Positions 54,680-63,365 of a stretch of 64,000 nt of DNA are shown here, piece by piece (within the stretch, counting starts at the first letter, position 1; the number at the start of each line of letters is the position of its first letter). Under the pieces are notes generated by a model. That model was not told the origin of the DNA. It was given only the letters and a program-made list of their open reading frames with translations, and did not search any database. The translations under genes and the position numbers were made by a program. The DNA comes from Deltaproteobacteria bacterium (lineage in GTDB: Bacteria; Myxococcota_A; UBA9160; UBA4427). Where the stretch lies: positions 558,001-622,000 of the forward strand of contig JADJOR010000005.1 of assembly GCA_016713665.1 (NCBI GenBank). The letters are read 5' to 3'.

Positions 54680-55525
54680 TCAGCTCGGGTCCGCGCCCGG
54701 ACCAGCGGTCGGGTCATCGGCCGCCAGCATCGGCAGGACGACCAGTCGACCATCGGGGCCCGGTCCGATTTGCGCATCGATCGCGAACGCGCGGTGCAGA
54801 TTTTCCCGGGTCAGCACGTCCGCGGGGCGCCCGACGGCCACCACCTCGCCCTCCCCGAGCAGGACCAGCCGATCGCAGACCCGCGCCGCGAGCGTCAGGT
54901 CGTGGGAGACGACGAGCGCGCCGCGGCCCGTCGCGGCGAAGCGTCGCACCTCGCGGAGGACCTCGAGGCGATGCTTCAGATCGAGAAACGCCGTCGGCTC
55001 GTCGAGCAGCAGGATCGCCGGGTCCTGCACCAGCGCCCGGGCGAAGAGGACGAGCTGCCGCTCACCGCCGGAGAGGGTCTCGACGCTGCGGTCGGCGAGC
55101 TCCTCGATCCCGAGTCGAGCGAGCGCCTCCAGCGCCCGCGCCACGTCGGCCTCGCCGTCGAGACCGACGAGCGATTGATGGGGCGAGCGACCCATCATGA
55201 CGAGCTCGCCCGCTCGGAACGGAAAGGGGACATGGAGATCCTGAGGCACCAGCGCGATGCGCCGGGCGAGCGCCCGCCGCGAGAGCGAGCGGACCGGGCG
55301 CTCGCCGAGCAGGACCCGACCCGCCACCGGCGCGAGCACGCCGCTCGCGAGCTGCAGCAGCGTCGTCTTGCCGACGCCGTTGCGGCCGGCGAGGCCGACG
55401 ATCTCGCCGGGCTCGACGGTGAAGTCGATGCCGCGCAGGAGCAGGCGCCCGCCCCGCGCGGCCGACACGGCCTCGAAGCGCAGCCGCTCTCCGGCTCCCG
55501 TCGCGCGCGGCGCGTCCTGCGTCAC
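54680..55525 (-). CDS. ABC transporter ATPase (BtuD/FecE-type)
   Basis: ATPase of a cobalamin/heme/siderophore importer. Walker A GLAGRNGVGKTT (44-55), signature LSGGERQ, Walker B ILLLDEPTAFLDLKH, and the H-loop VVSHD. GTG 55525 overlaps the permease stop by four bases. Length 281. Forms FecCD-type system with the permease and binding protein upstream. The ligand cannot be told; vitamin B12 is one candidate. Confidence 0.93.
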   Translation of the reverse strand: MTQDAPRATGAGERLRFEAVSAARGGRLLLRGIDFTVEPGEIVGLAGRNGVGKTTLLQLASGVLAPVAGRVLLGERPVRSLSRRALARRIALVPQDLHVPFPFRAGELVMMGRSPHQSLVGLDGEADVARALEALARLGIEELADRSVETLSGGERQLVLFARALVQDPAILLLDEPTAFLDLKHRLEVLREVRRFAATGRGALVVSHDLTLAARVCDRLVLLGEGEVVAVGRPADVLTRENLHRAFAIDAQIGPGPDGRLVVLPMLAADDPTAGPGADPS

Positions 55526-56544
55526 GAGAGCCGACTCCGCGCCTGGCTGCGGCGAAGCAGGACGATGAAGAGCGGGCCGCCGAGCAGCGCGGTCACGGCG
55601 CCGACCGGGAGCTCGCGGCCATCGACGAGGGTACGCGCGAGGGTGTCGGAGAGGACGAGGAAGCCGGCGCCGGTGATCGCCGTCGCGGGCACGAGCAGGC
55701 GATGGTCGCTCCCGATCACGAGCCGCAGCGCGTGGGGCACGATCAGCCCGACGAAGCCGATCAGCCCCGAGACCGACACCGCCGCACCGACCATGAGCGA
55801 GGTCGCGAGCAGCAGCGCGCGGCGATGCGCTTCGACCGGAACGCCGAGCTGGGCCGCGCTCTCGTCGCCGAGGGCGAGCAGGTTCAAGCTGCGCGAGAGC
55901 ACACAGGCGACGACGAGTCCGACGGCGACGCTCGCGGCGACGAGACCCACGGCGTCGATCTCGACCGCCGAGAGCTGCCCGATCAGCCAGAGGAAGATGC
56001 GGGAGCCCTCGAAGAAGCCCGCGATCGACGCGAGGAACACGATGCCCGCCGAGGCGACGGCGTTGAAGACGACGCCCGTCAGCAGGAGCCCCGTGGCGCC
56101 GCTGCCGCCCCGGCCGCCGGAGACCCAATAGAGGAGCCCCGTCGCGACGATGCCGCCGACGAAGGCCGCGACCGGCACGGACTGCGTCGGCAACGCGACG
56201 ATCCCGCCGAGGGCGAGCACCGCGATGCCCGCGAGCGCCGCGCCCCCCGACACGCCGAGCACGTAGGGGTCCGCGAGCGGATTGCGCAGCAGCGCCTGGA
56301 AGACGGCGCCCGCCGTCGCGAGGGCCGCACCGACGAGCAGCCCGAGGCCGATGCGCGGCAGGCGCACGCCGAGCACGATGTCCCGGGTCGCCTCCGACCC
56401 CGCGCCGCGGACGACGACGTCGAAGACGTCGCCGACGGCGATCCGCGCGGGACCCGTCGCGAGCGCGACGAGCACGACGGCGAAGAGCGCCGCGAGCAGG
56501 ACCCCGAGCACGAGAGCGAGGCGCGCCCGCGAGAGTCGGATCAC
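55522..56544 (-). CDS. FecCD-type ABC permease
   Basis: A 340-residue, about ten-helix inner-membrane permease: VRLPRIGLGLLVGAALATAGAVFQALLRNPLADPYVLG, then GFVGLIVPHALRLVIGSDHR, the family hallmarks. GTG 56544 overlaps the binding-protein stop (GTGA). Works with the ATPase and binding protein to import a metal-chelate or corrinoid. Confidence 0.95.
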   Translation of the reverse strand: MIRLSRARLALVLGVLLAALFAVVLVALATGPARIAVGDVFDVVVRGAGSEATRDIVLGVRLPRIGLGLLVGAALATAGAVFQALLRNPLADPYVLGVSGGAALAGIAVLALGGIVALPTQSVPVAAFVGGIVATGLLYWVSGGRGGSGATGLLLTGVVFNAVASAGIVFLASIAGFFEGSRIFLWLIGQLSAVEIDAVGLVAASVAVGLVVACVLSRSLNLLALGDESAAQLGVPVEAHRRALLLATSLMVGAAVSVSGLIGFVGLIVPHALRLVIGSDHRLLVPATAITGAGFLVLSDTLARTLVDGRELPVGAVTALLGGPLFIVLLRRSQARSRLS

Positions 56545-57662
56545 GGTGTCCCCCGCTTCGCGAGCTCGCGCTCGATCGCCGGCTCGATGTCCGGACCATG
56601 CACCGCGACGGCGAGCTCGCGCAGCGCCCGATCGAGCTCCGGTCCCGGCAGGCTGATGCGCGTCGCATCCAGCGCGAGGACCCGCCCCGTCTTCACCGCC
56701 GGCAGGCTCGGCCAGCGCGACCAGAAGGCGAGGGCGTCCGACGGCTCGCTCCCGTTCGCCCGCGCCTTCGTTTGGGGGGCCTCCGATGGGGGGGCCTCCG
56801 ATTGGGGGGAGAGATCGAGCACGAGCTCGGGGGCCGCGGCGACGAGCCACTCGAGGGATCCCCGCGGATAGCCCTGCGCCACGCCTGCCCCGAGATTCGC
56901 GGCGCCGACGGCGTGCAGCAGCTCGTCGAGGAAGGTCCCGCCGCCCACGAGATAGAGGGGCGAGCGATCGATCACGATCAGCGTCCGCGGCGCCGTTCGT
57001 CCGCGCACCGCCCGTTCGACCGCCGCCCGCAGCGCGCGGATCGCCGCGATCCGGTCCGCCGCCTCCGCTTCGCGCCCGACGAGGCGCCCGAGGCGAGCGA
57101 TGTTTCCGAGCACTTGTTCGTAGCGCTCGTTCTCGAAGACCTCGACCGCGAGACCGAGGCGGCGCAACGCTGCGCCATGGGCCTCCTGCTCGAGACCGGC
57201 GACGAGCAGCACGCGATCGGGCGCGAGCGCCATGACCGCCTCGAGGCTCGGGTCGAAGAGCCCGCCCACCCGTGGCCGGTCGGCGAGCTCGGGGACCATC
57301 CGGGCCGAGTAGTCGTCGATGCCGACGAGCTGGTCGGCAGCGCCGAGCCGGACGACGATCGCCGTGAGCGAAGGGTTCAAGGAGACGAGTCGGAGCGCAG
57401 GGTCGGCGGGCCGCGGGGGCGCGGCGGCGTGCGAAGCCGGGGCGGGGGCGATCTCGGGGGAGGCCTCGCGACCGGTTGCGCGGGTCGACTCGTCCGCTGC
57501 GCGGGCAGGCCCGCTCCCGCTCGCGGCGCAAAGCAGCATGACGAGCAGCGTGAGCGGGCCGCTTCGGCGCAGACGTCCGAGCGCTCGGAGACGGCGGCGG
57601 CATGCGAGCGGCCCGGCCTTCGTCCTGGTCATGATCATGGCCGCAATCATGCCCGGTCTCAT
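56541..57662 (-). CDS. Class III periplasmic substrate-binding protein (BtuF-type)
   Basis: Delivers cobalamin- or siderophore-like ligands to the downstream permease. The start at 57662 has GGAGGAGAGG upstream and gives a long N-region before the signal helix (to about 56). The family pattern is clear: RLVSLNPSLTAIVVRLGAADQLVGIDDYSARMVPE, DRPRVGGLFDPSLEAVMALAPDRVLLV, and TLIVIDRSPLYLVGGGTFLDELLHAVGA. Length 373. Near residue 300 a low-complexity linker SPQSEAPPSEAPQTKARANG is encoded by short repeated CCCC-rich DNA. First gene of the transporter operon. Confidence 0.9.
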   Translation of the reverse strand: MRPGMIAAMIMTRTKAGPLACRRRLRALGRLRRSGPLTLLVMLLCAASGSGPARAADESTRATGREASPEIAPAPASHAAAPPRPADPALRLVSLNPSLTAIVVRLGAADQLVGIDDYSARMVPELADRPRVGGLFDPSLEAVMALAPDRVLLVAGLEQEAHGAALRRLGLAVEVFENERYEQVLGNIARLGRLVGREAEAADRIAAIRALRAAVERAVRGRTAPRTLIVIDRSPLYLVGGGTFLDELLHAVGAANLGAGVAQGYPRGSLEWLVAAAPELVLDLSPQSEAPPSEAPQTKARANGSEPSDALAFWSRWPSLPAVKTGRVLALDATRISLPGPELDRALRELAVAVHGPDIEPAIERELAKRGTP

Positions 57663-57763
57663 GGCCGGCCTCTCCTCCCGGGATCCGCAATTCGGGCCGC
57701 CCGCTCGAATGGGCGATCGGCCGCCGGGGTGACGACCACCCCGGCGGCGCATCGTCGCGCGCG

Positions 57764-58105
57764 TTAGCGGGTCGCGCCCGGGGCGGCGGGCTTGCCGCCG
57801 GCCGAGCCGGCGGGCGCCTTGCCGGTCCCGCCCCCGACCACCACGAGCGGTCGCAGCTTCGCCATCAACGCCGGCCCGATTCCCCGCACGGCCTCGAGCT
57901 CGTCGAGGGAGCTGAAGCCGCCCTGGGCATCGCGGGCCGCGAGGATCGCGGCGGCCTTCGCCGCGCCGATCCCCGGGAGCGTCTCGAGCTCCTCCGCCGT
58001 CGCCCGATTGAGGTCGAGCGGCGCCCGCGCCGGAGCGGGCTCGGCGAACGCCACCCCCGCCGCCAGCACGAGACCCAGAAAGACGTATGCGAACACGTTC
58101 CGCAT
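57764..58105 (-). CDS. ComEA-like helix-hairpin-helix exported protein
   Basis: A 113-residue protein with a signal peptide (MRNVFAYVFLGLVLAAGVAF) and a helix-hairpin-helix pair: LDLNRATAEELETLPGIGAAKAAAILAARDAQGGFSSLDELEAVRGIGPALMAKL. ComEA-type domains bind DNA in the periplasm during natural transformation. The C-terminus is Gly/Ala-rich. No other competence genes are in the window, so a transformation role is not proven. ATG 58105 is preferred over 58150. Confidence 0.87.
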   Translation of the reverse strand: MRNVFAYVFLGLVLAAGVAFAEPAPARAPLDLNRATAEELETLPGIGAAKAAAILAARDAQGGFSSLDELEAVRGIGPALMAKLRPLVVVGGGTGKAPAGSAGGKPAAPGATR

Positions 58106-58236
58106 CGTCGAAGTCCGCGTCGGCCAAGCCGATTCGAACGAGCTAGCCATTTTTCGAATCTCCCCGGGACCTGGGGCGAAGAAGGGGAGCGGAGGCGGGG
58201 CCAGTCCGGGTTCGACCGGGCCCTCGGGTCCGCGCG

Positions 58237-59316
58237 TCAGCGGTCGCGGGCGACGGCGAACTCGGCCGCCGCCACGAGGGCCTGGCGAGCCGCGGAATCC
58301 GGGAAGGGCGCGATCGCCTCGAGCGCGCGCGCCACGTGGTCGGCCGCCCGCCGCGCCGTATCCGGGATGCCCCGATAGCGCTCGACCAGCTCGACCACGG
58401 TCGCGATCTCGAGCTCGGCGGCCTCGAGGGGCGCGAGCCCGCCGTGCTCGTCCGCGAGACGCGCTGCGTTCTTCAGAACGCTCGCGACATGGTCGCGCTC
58501 CGCCACGCGGCAGCGCTTGAGCGTCAGGATGAGCGGCAGCGTGATCTTGCCCTCGCGCAGGTCGGCGTAGGGCTGCTTGCCGAGCTCGGTCACCTTCGCG
58601 TCGTAGTCGAGGCAGTCGTCGCGCAGCTGGAAGGCGAGCCCGAGCTGGCGACCGTACTCGGCGATCCGGTTGCGCTCGCCGCGGGTCACGCCGCCGAGCA
58701 GCGAACCGATCTCGCAGCAGTTGGACAGCAGCGTCGCGCTCTTGCGCTCGATGACGTCGTAGTAATGCGCCTCGTTGACGTCGACGTCGAAGCTGTGCTC
58801 GAGCTGGAGAAGCTCCCCCTCCGCCATCACGCGAATGGTCCGGGCGTAGCTCTCGACGATCTCGAGGTTGCCGTCCTCGACGACGATCGACGAAGCCCGC
58901 GCGTACAGGAAATCGCCCGCGAGCACCGCGCGCCGATTGCCCCAGATCGCATTCGCCGACGGCCGCCCGCGGCGCAGCTCGGCGAGATCGACGATGTCGT
59001 CGTGCAGCAGCGTCGCCGTATGCAGGAGCTCGAGCGCCGCCGCGAGCTCGATCCGCCGCGGACCGACATAGCCACAGAGCTCCGCCGCGAGCAGCACGAG
59101 CGCCGGCCGCAATCGCTTGCCCCCCGAAGAGAGCAGATGCTCCCCGAGCACGGGGATCAACGCGGCGCGCGACTCGAGGGTGTCTCTCAGCGCGGCCTCG
59201 ACTCGCTCGAGGTCGGGCGCGATGCGCGCAAAAGCGTTTCCGATCGTCTCTCTCAGGAGTCGATCACTCGTCTGCGAAGACGCCATCGCTGCATCGCTCG
59301 GCGGGGGGACTGCCAT
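58237..59316 (-). CDS. Polyprenyl diphosphate synthase (IspB-like)
   Basis: Chain-elongating prenyltransferase making the quinone or other polyprenyl tail. First aspartate-rich motif DDIVD at 106-110 (HTATLLHDDIVDLAELRRG), second DDCLD at 233-237, and GGKRLRPALVLL early. Length 359. Product length cannot be read. It lies about 100 bp after radA on the same strand; the gap contains an AT-rich stretch that may carry its own promoter. Confidence 0.92.
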   Translation of the reverse strand: MAVPPPSDAAMASSQTSDRLLRETIGNAFARIAPDLERVEAALRDTLESRAALIPVLGEHLLSSGGKRLRPALVLLAAELCGYVGPRRIELAAALELLHTATLLHDDIVDLAELRRGRPSANAIWGNRRAVLAGDFLYARASSIVVEDGNLEIVESYARTIRVMAEGELLQLEHSFDVDVNEAHYYDVIERKSATLLSNCCEIGSLLGGVTRGERNRIAEYGRQLGLAFQLRDDCLDYDAKVTELGKQPYADLREGKITLPLILTLKRCRVAERDHVASVLKNAARLADEHGGLAPLEAAELEIATVVELVERYRGIPDTARRAADHVARALEAIAPFPDSAARQALVAAAEFAVARDR

Positions 59317-59345
59317 CTCGGCACCTTAGCCGCGCGGCCTGGGGG

Positions 59346-59395
59346 TGTCAAAGAAAAATATCTCCAAAAACACTTCAAAATCGGATGTTTACCGC
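59346..59395. promoter_or_regulatory. AT-rich segment upstream of the polyprenyl synthase gene
   Basis: About 50 bp with runs of A and T, conspicuous in this GC-rich region, located 30-80 bp before the start at 59316. Likely promoter or upstream element; I cannot place -35/-10 boxes with confidence. Confidence 0.35.
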
Positions 59396-59413
59396 CGTTC
59401 ACACCGCGGCGTC

Positions 59414-60880
59414 TCAAGTCTGTGAGCGCTCGCGCCCGCGCACCGCGCGGCCCCGTGTGCCGTTCTCCCGGAGCCACTCGATCGCCTGGGCGACCTCTTC
59501 AATGGGAATGAGTTCGCAATCAGTTTTCGTCGCGCCCTTCGCCTGCTCGCGCGCGCGCCACTCGCGCGCACACACCGCCGGCACGAGCAGCCGCCGGAAT
59601 CCGAGCCGCGCCGCCTCGGCGACCCGCACGTCGACGCGCGACACGCGCCGAAGCTCGCCGCCGAGACCGATCTCGCCCATCGCCGCCGTGTCGGGGGGCA
59701 GCGCCAGCTCGAGCCGGCTCGACGCGATCGCCAATGCGATCGCGAGGTCGGCCGCCGGCTCCGCGACCCGCACGCCGCCCGCCGCCTTCGCGTAGACGTC
59801 CTGCGACAGCAGATCGACGGGGCTGCGCCGATCGAGCACGGCGAGCAGCAGCGCGACGCGGGCGTCCTCGAGACCGAGGGTCGTGCGCCGCGGTGTGCCG
59901 TAGGGTGCGGGGGCGACCAGCGCCTGCAGCTCGACCAGCATCGGCCGCGAGCCCTCGAGCAGCGGCACGACGCAGCTGCCGGGGGCCTGGGTGCTGCGCT
60001 CTTCGAGAAAGAGCTCCGAGGGATTCGCGACCGGCTCGAGCCCGCCGGCCGCCATCTGGAAGACGCCGAGCTCCTGGGTCGAGCCGAAGCGGTTCTTCAC
60101 CGCCCGCAGCAGCCGGAACGCATGGGCCCGGTCGCCCTCGAAGGTCAGCACGACGTCGACCAGATGCTCGAGCACCCTCGGCCCCGCGAGCTGCCCGTCC
60201 TTCGTCACGTGACCGATCAAGAGCAGCACCGCGCCCAGCCGCTTGGCCGTCGCCGCGAGCTGCGCCGCCGACTCGCGCACCTGGGCGACGGAGCCCGCCG
60301 CCGACTCGATCGCGTCGGTCGCGATCGTCTGGATCGAGTCGACGACGACGATGCTCGGCGCGAGCTCCGCGAGCGGCCCGGCGAGCGACTCGACGCGGGT
60401 CGTCGTCAGGATCTGGAGCGAGCCCCCGAGCCCGGCGAGGCGCTCGGCCCGGAGCTTGATCTGCTCGGCGCTCTCCTCGCCGCTGACATAGAGGACCCCG
60501 CGCCCGGTCGCGGCGAGGCGACCCGCGAGCTGGAGCGCGAGGGTCGACTTCCCGATCCCCGGATCCCCGCCGAGCAGCACGACGGAGCCCGGTACGAATC
60601 CCCCGCCGAGCACCCGGTCGAGCTCCTGCTCCCCGGTCGCGATCCGCGGGCTCGCGTCGCCGTCGATCTCGGCGAGGCGGCGGGGCTTCTCGTCGGCGGC
60701 TGCGCCGGCGAGGGCCGCGAGCCGCTCGCCCCGGACGCCCGCGCCCGAGGCGGCACGAGCCGGCGCGAAGCTCTCCTCGACGAGGCTGTCCCAGGCGCCG
60801 CAGTCGGGGCAGCGCCCGTGCCAGCGGGAATGCTGGGCGCCACAGGCCTGACAGGCGTGGATCGTGCGCGGCTTGGCCAT
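59414..60880 (-). CDS. radA: DNA repair protein RadA
   Basis: RecA-like ATPase that drives branch migration in recombination. The N-terminal zinc finger has C10, C13, C24 and C27; Walker A GDPGIGKST is at 105-113; KNRFG at 262-266 is diagnostic for RadA; a Lon-like C-terminal domain ends the protein. Length 488, normal. Divergent from bioB across 167 bp that contain the BirA-type operator. Confidence 0.97.
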   Translation of the reverse strand: MAKPRTIHACQACGAQHSRWHGRCPDCGAWDSLVEESFAPARAASGAGVRGERLAALAGAAADEKPRRLAEIDGDASPRIATGEQELDRVLGGGFVPGSVVLLGGDPGIGKSTLALQLAGRLAATGRGVLYVSGEESAEQIKLRAERLAGLGGSLQILTTTRVESLAGPLAELAPSIVVVDSIQTIATDAIESAAGSVAQVRESAAQLAATAKRLGAVLLLIGHVTKDGQLAGPRVLEHLVDVVLTFEGDRAHAFRLLRAVKNRFGSTQELGVFQMAAGGLEPVANPSELFLEERSTQAPGSCVVPLLEGSRPMLVELQALVAPAPYGTPRRTTLGLEDARVALLLAVLDRRSPVDLLSQDVYAKAAGGVRVAEPAADLAIALAIASSRLELALPPDTAAMGEIGLGGELRRVSRVDVRVAEAARLGFRRLLVPAVCAREWRAREQAKGATKTDCELIPIEEVAQAIEWLRENGTRGRAVRGRERSQT

Positions 60881-60954
60881 GGCGAGCTCCTCGGGAGACG
60901 AAACTGCGGTGAATGTAGGCGGCTTCGCGGCGGACCGTGAGGGGGAGGACGGTC

Positions 60955-60983
60955 GTCAACCTGCGCATTCGACGCCGGTTGAC
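60955..60983. promoter_or_regulatory. BirA-type biotin operator
   Basis: GTCAACC (60955-60961), a 15-bp spacer, and GGTTGAC (60977-60983) form a perfect inverted repeat. It matches the BirA operator pattern (AACC-N14-16-GGTT with TGT/ACA flanks). It lies 65 bp before bioB and overlaps the -35 box, so biotin-bound BirA should repress the operon. Confidence 0.85.
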
Positions 60984-61008
60984 AGCCCGAACGGCCGGAT
61001 CCTAGTCT
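60979..61008 (+). promoter_or_regulatory. bioBFD promoter
   Basis: TTGACA at 60979-60984 is an exact -35 consensus; 18 bp later TAGTCT (61003-61008) is a plausible -10. The start would be near 61015, giving a leader of about 30 bases with AGGAG before ATG 61048. The -35 lies inside the right arm of the BirA-type site. Confidence 0.6.
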
Positions 61009-61047
61009 GCGCCGCGAATCCCCGTCGATCCAGAATCAGGAGAGCCC

Positions 61048-62145
61048 ATGTCCGCGCTGGCCCGCTACGAACGTCTCACCCGCAACGCCCTCGACGGGAT
61101 CCTTCCGAGCCAGGAAGAGGCGCTCTGGGTGCTCGACGGACCGGACGTCGAGCTGCTGCCGCTGCTGCAGGCCGCGTACGAGCCGCGGCGCCGGAAGTTC
61201 GGGAAGAAGGTCATGGTGCACGTGCTCAACAACGTGCAGAACGGGCTGTGTCCCGAGGACTGCGGCTACTGCTCGCAGAACAAGGACTCGCAGGCGGCGA
61301 TCCGCAAATACGCCATGAAGAGCGACGAGGCGATCCTCGCCGAGGCCGAGTCCGCCGCGAAGTCCGGTGCGACCCGCTACTGCATGGTCTTCTCCGGCCG
61401 CGGCCCGACCGTCGACCGCGCGCGCCGCATCGGCGAGCTGATCCGCGAGATCAAGCGCCGCCATCCGATCGAGGTCTGTCTGTCGGCGGGCCTCATGGGC
61501 GACGAGCACGCCGCGATCCTCGCCGAGGCCGGCCTCGACCGCCTGAACCACAACCTGAACACCAGCGAGCGTCGCTACGACGCGATCACGTCGACGCATA
61601 CCTACGCCGACCGCGTCGCGACGCTGATGGCCGCGAAGCGCCACGGCATCGAGTCCTGCTCGGGCATGATCGTCGGCATGGGCGAGGAGTCCGCCGATCT
61701 GATCGAGGTCGCCTTCAAGCTGCGCGAGCTCGAGGTGCCGTCGATTCCGGTGAACTTCCTGATCCCGATCGCCGGCAACCAGGTCCAGCACGACGGCTCG
61801 CTGACCCCGGAGCGCTGTCTGCGCGCGCTCTGTCTCATGCGTTTCGTCAATCCGACGGCGGAGATCCGTGTCGCCGCCGGCCGCGAGGGCCATCTGCGCG
61901 GCCTGCAGGCGCTCTCGCTCTATCCCGCGAACTCGCTCTTCGTCGACGGCTACCTGACGACGAAGGGCGATCCCGTCGAGGAGACCTACGCGATGATCCG
62001 CGACGCGGGCTTCGAGGTCGACGGCAACGACACCTATCACGAGATCCAGGCACGGCTCGCGGCCGAAGCGAGCGAGGGCAGGACGCAGTTCCGGATTCCC
62101 GGTGGCGGCGAGCAGCTGCTGCGCCCCGAGGTCGTGCGCGCATGA
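61048..62145 (+). CDS. bioB: Biotin synthase
   Basis: Radical-SAM enzyme inserting sulfur into dethiobiotin. The CxxxCxxC cluster is C68, C72, C75 (GLCPEDCGYCSQ); CLSAGLMGDEHA, LNHNLNTSERRY, CSGMIVGMGE and RVAAGRE segments are conserved. Length 365. Start preceded by AGGAG. Its stop overlaps bioF (ATGA). First gene of bioB-bioF-bioD. Confidence 0.97.
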   Translation: MSALARYERLTRNALDGILPSQEEALWVLDGPDVELLPLLQAAYEPRRRKFGKKVMVHVLNNVQNGLCPEDCGYCSQNKDSQAAIRKYAMKSDEAILAEAESAAKSGATRYCMVFSGRGPTVDRARRIGELIREIKRRHPIEVCLSAGLMGDEHAAILAEAGLDRLNHNLNTSERRYDAITSTHTYADRVATLMAAKRHGIESCSGMIVGMGEESADLIEVAFKLRELEVPSIPVNFLIPIAGNQVQHDGSLTPERCLRALCLMRFVNPTAEIRVAAGREGHLRGLQALSLYPANSLFVDGYLTTKGDPVEETYAMIRDAGFEVDGNDTYHEIQARLAAEASEGRTQFRIPGGGEQLLRPEVVRA

Positions 62146-63359
62146 AGGGCCGGGCCCTCGACGCCGTCGCCGACGAGGTCCTCGGCGCGATCCGCGCGCG
62201 GGGGACGCATCGACGCATGCGCGTGCTCGACGGGCCCCAGGCGCCGCGCATGCGGGTCGACGGGCGCGAGGTGCTGCTCTTCGCGGGGAGCAACTATCTC
62301 GATCTCGCGTGCCACCCGGAGGTCGTCGCGGCGGCGGAGCGCGGGGCGCGGGAGTACGGCTGTGCGGCGGGCGGATCGCGGCTGATCAACGGGAACCTCG
62401 CCTGCCACGAGGCGCTCGAGAGCGAGCTCGCGGCGTTCTTCGAGCAGCCCGCGGCGCTCGCGTTCGCGACCGGCTACATGGCGAACGTCGGCGTGATTCC
62501 GGCGCTGGTGGGGCAGGGCGACGTGCTCGTCTCGGACGAGCTGAACCACGCCTCGATCATCGACGGCGCGAAGCTCGCGCGCTGCGAGGTCGCCGTCTTC
62601 CGCCACGGCGACGTCGATGCCTTCGCCGAGACCCTCGCCCGCGTGCGGCCCCGTGCGCGGCGCGTGCTCGTCGCCGTCGACGGCGTCTACAGCATGGACG
62701 GCGACGTGGCCCCCATCGCCGAGCTCACGAAGCTCGCCCACGACCAGGACGCGATCGTGCTCCTCGACGACGCCCACGGCACGGGAACCCTCGGCCCCCG
62801 CGGCCGCGGCAGCGCCGAGGCCGCGGGCTGCCTCGCCGACGTCGACGTCCTGATGGGCACCCTCGGCAAGTCGCTCGGCGCCTTCGGCGCCTTCGTCGCC
62901 GGATCGACCCGCCTGCGCGAGCTGCTCGTGAACACCGCCCGTAGCTTCATCTTCTCCTGCGCGCTCTCGCCGGCCCAGGTCGAGGCGGCCCGCGCGGCCC
63001 TGCGCGTCGTCGCGGCGGAGCCCTGGCGCCGCGAGCGCCTCGCCGCGAACTGCGATCGCCTGCGCGCGCGCCTCGCGTCCCACGGCATCCCGACGGCGCC
63101 CAGCACGACCCACATCCTCCCCGTCCGGATCGGCGAGAACGCGCCGACGATGGCCGTCTGCGAGGCGCTGCTCGAGCGCGGATATTATGCGCAGGGCATC
63201 CGCCATCCCTCGGTCCCGCGCGGCACCGCCCGCCTGCGCATCACGCCGATGGCGACCCATCGCGAGGACGAGCTCGACGGGCTCGCGGACGCGATCGCGG
63301 AGGTCTGCGGGGCGCTCCGCGTGGACGACGCGGCGCTCCGCGCGCAGCACTCGGCCTGA
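62142..63359 (+). CDS. bioF: 8-amino-7-oxononanoate synthase
   Basis: PLP enzyme condensing pimeloyl-ACP/CoA with alanine. SDELNHASIIDGAKL, LLDDAHGTGTLGPRGRG, and the PLP lysine K243 in MGTLGKSLGAFG. Length 405 includes a short C-terminal extension. Related glycine C-acetyltransferase is excluded by the bio context. Overlaps bioB by 4 bp; bioD begins 6 bp after its stop. Confidence 0.95.
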   Translation: MKGRALDAVADEVLGAIRARGTHRRMRVLDGPQAPRMRVDGREVLLFAGSNYLDLACHPEVVAAAERGAREYGCAAGGSRLINGNLACHEALESELAAFFEQPAALAFATGYMANVGVIPALVGQGDVLVSDELNHASIIDGAKLARCEVAVFRHGDVDAFAETLARVRPRARRVLVAVDGVYSMDGDVAPIAELTKLAHDQDAIVLLDDAHGTGTLGPRGRGSAEAAGCLADVDVLMGTLGKSLGAFGAFVAGSTRLRELLVNTARSFIFSCALSPAQVEAARAALRVVAAEPWRRERLAANCDRLRARLASHGIPTAPSTTHILPVRIGENAPTMAVCEALLERGYYAQGIRHPSVPRGTARLRITPMATHREDELDGLADAIAEVCGALRVDDAALRAQHSA

Positions 63360-63365
63360 CGCACG

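Noticed and set aside
57663..57763. Cobalamin riboswitch before the BtuF-type gene
   Set aside because: Only about 100 bp separate the genes and no B12-box or expected long leader is seen.
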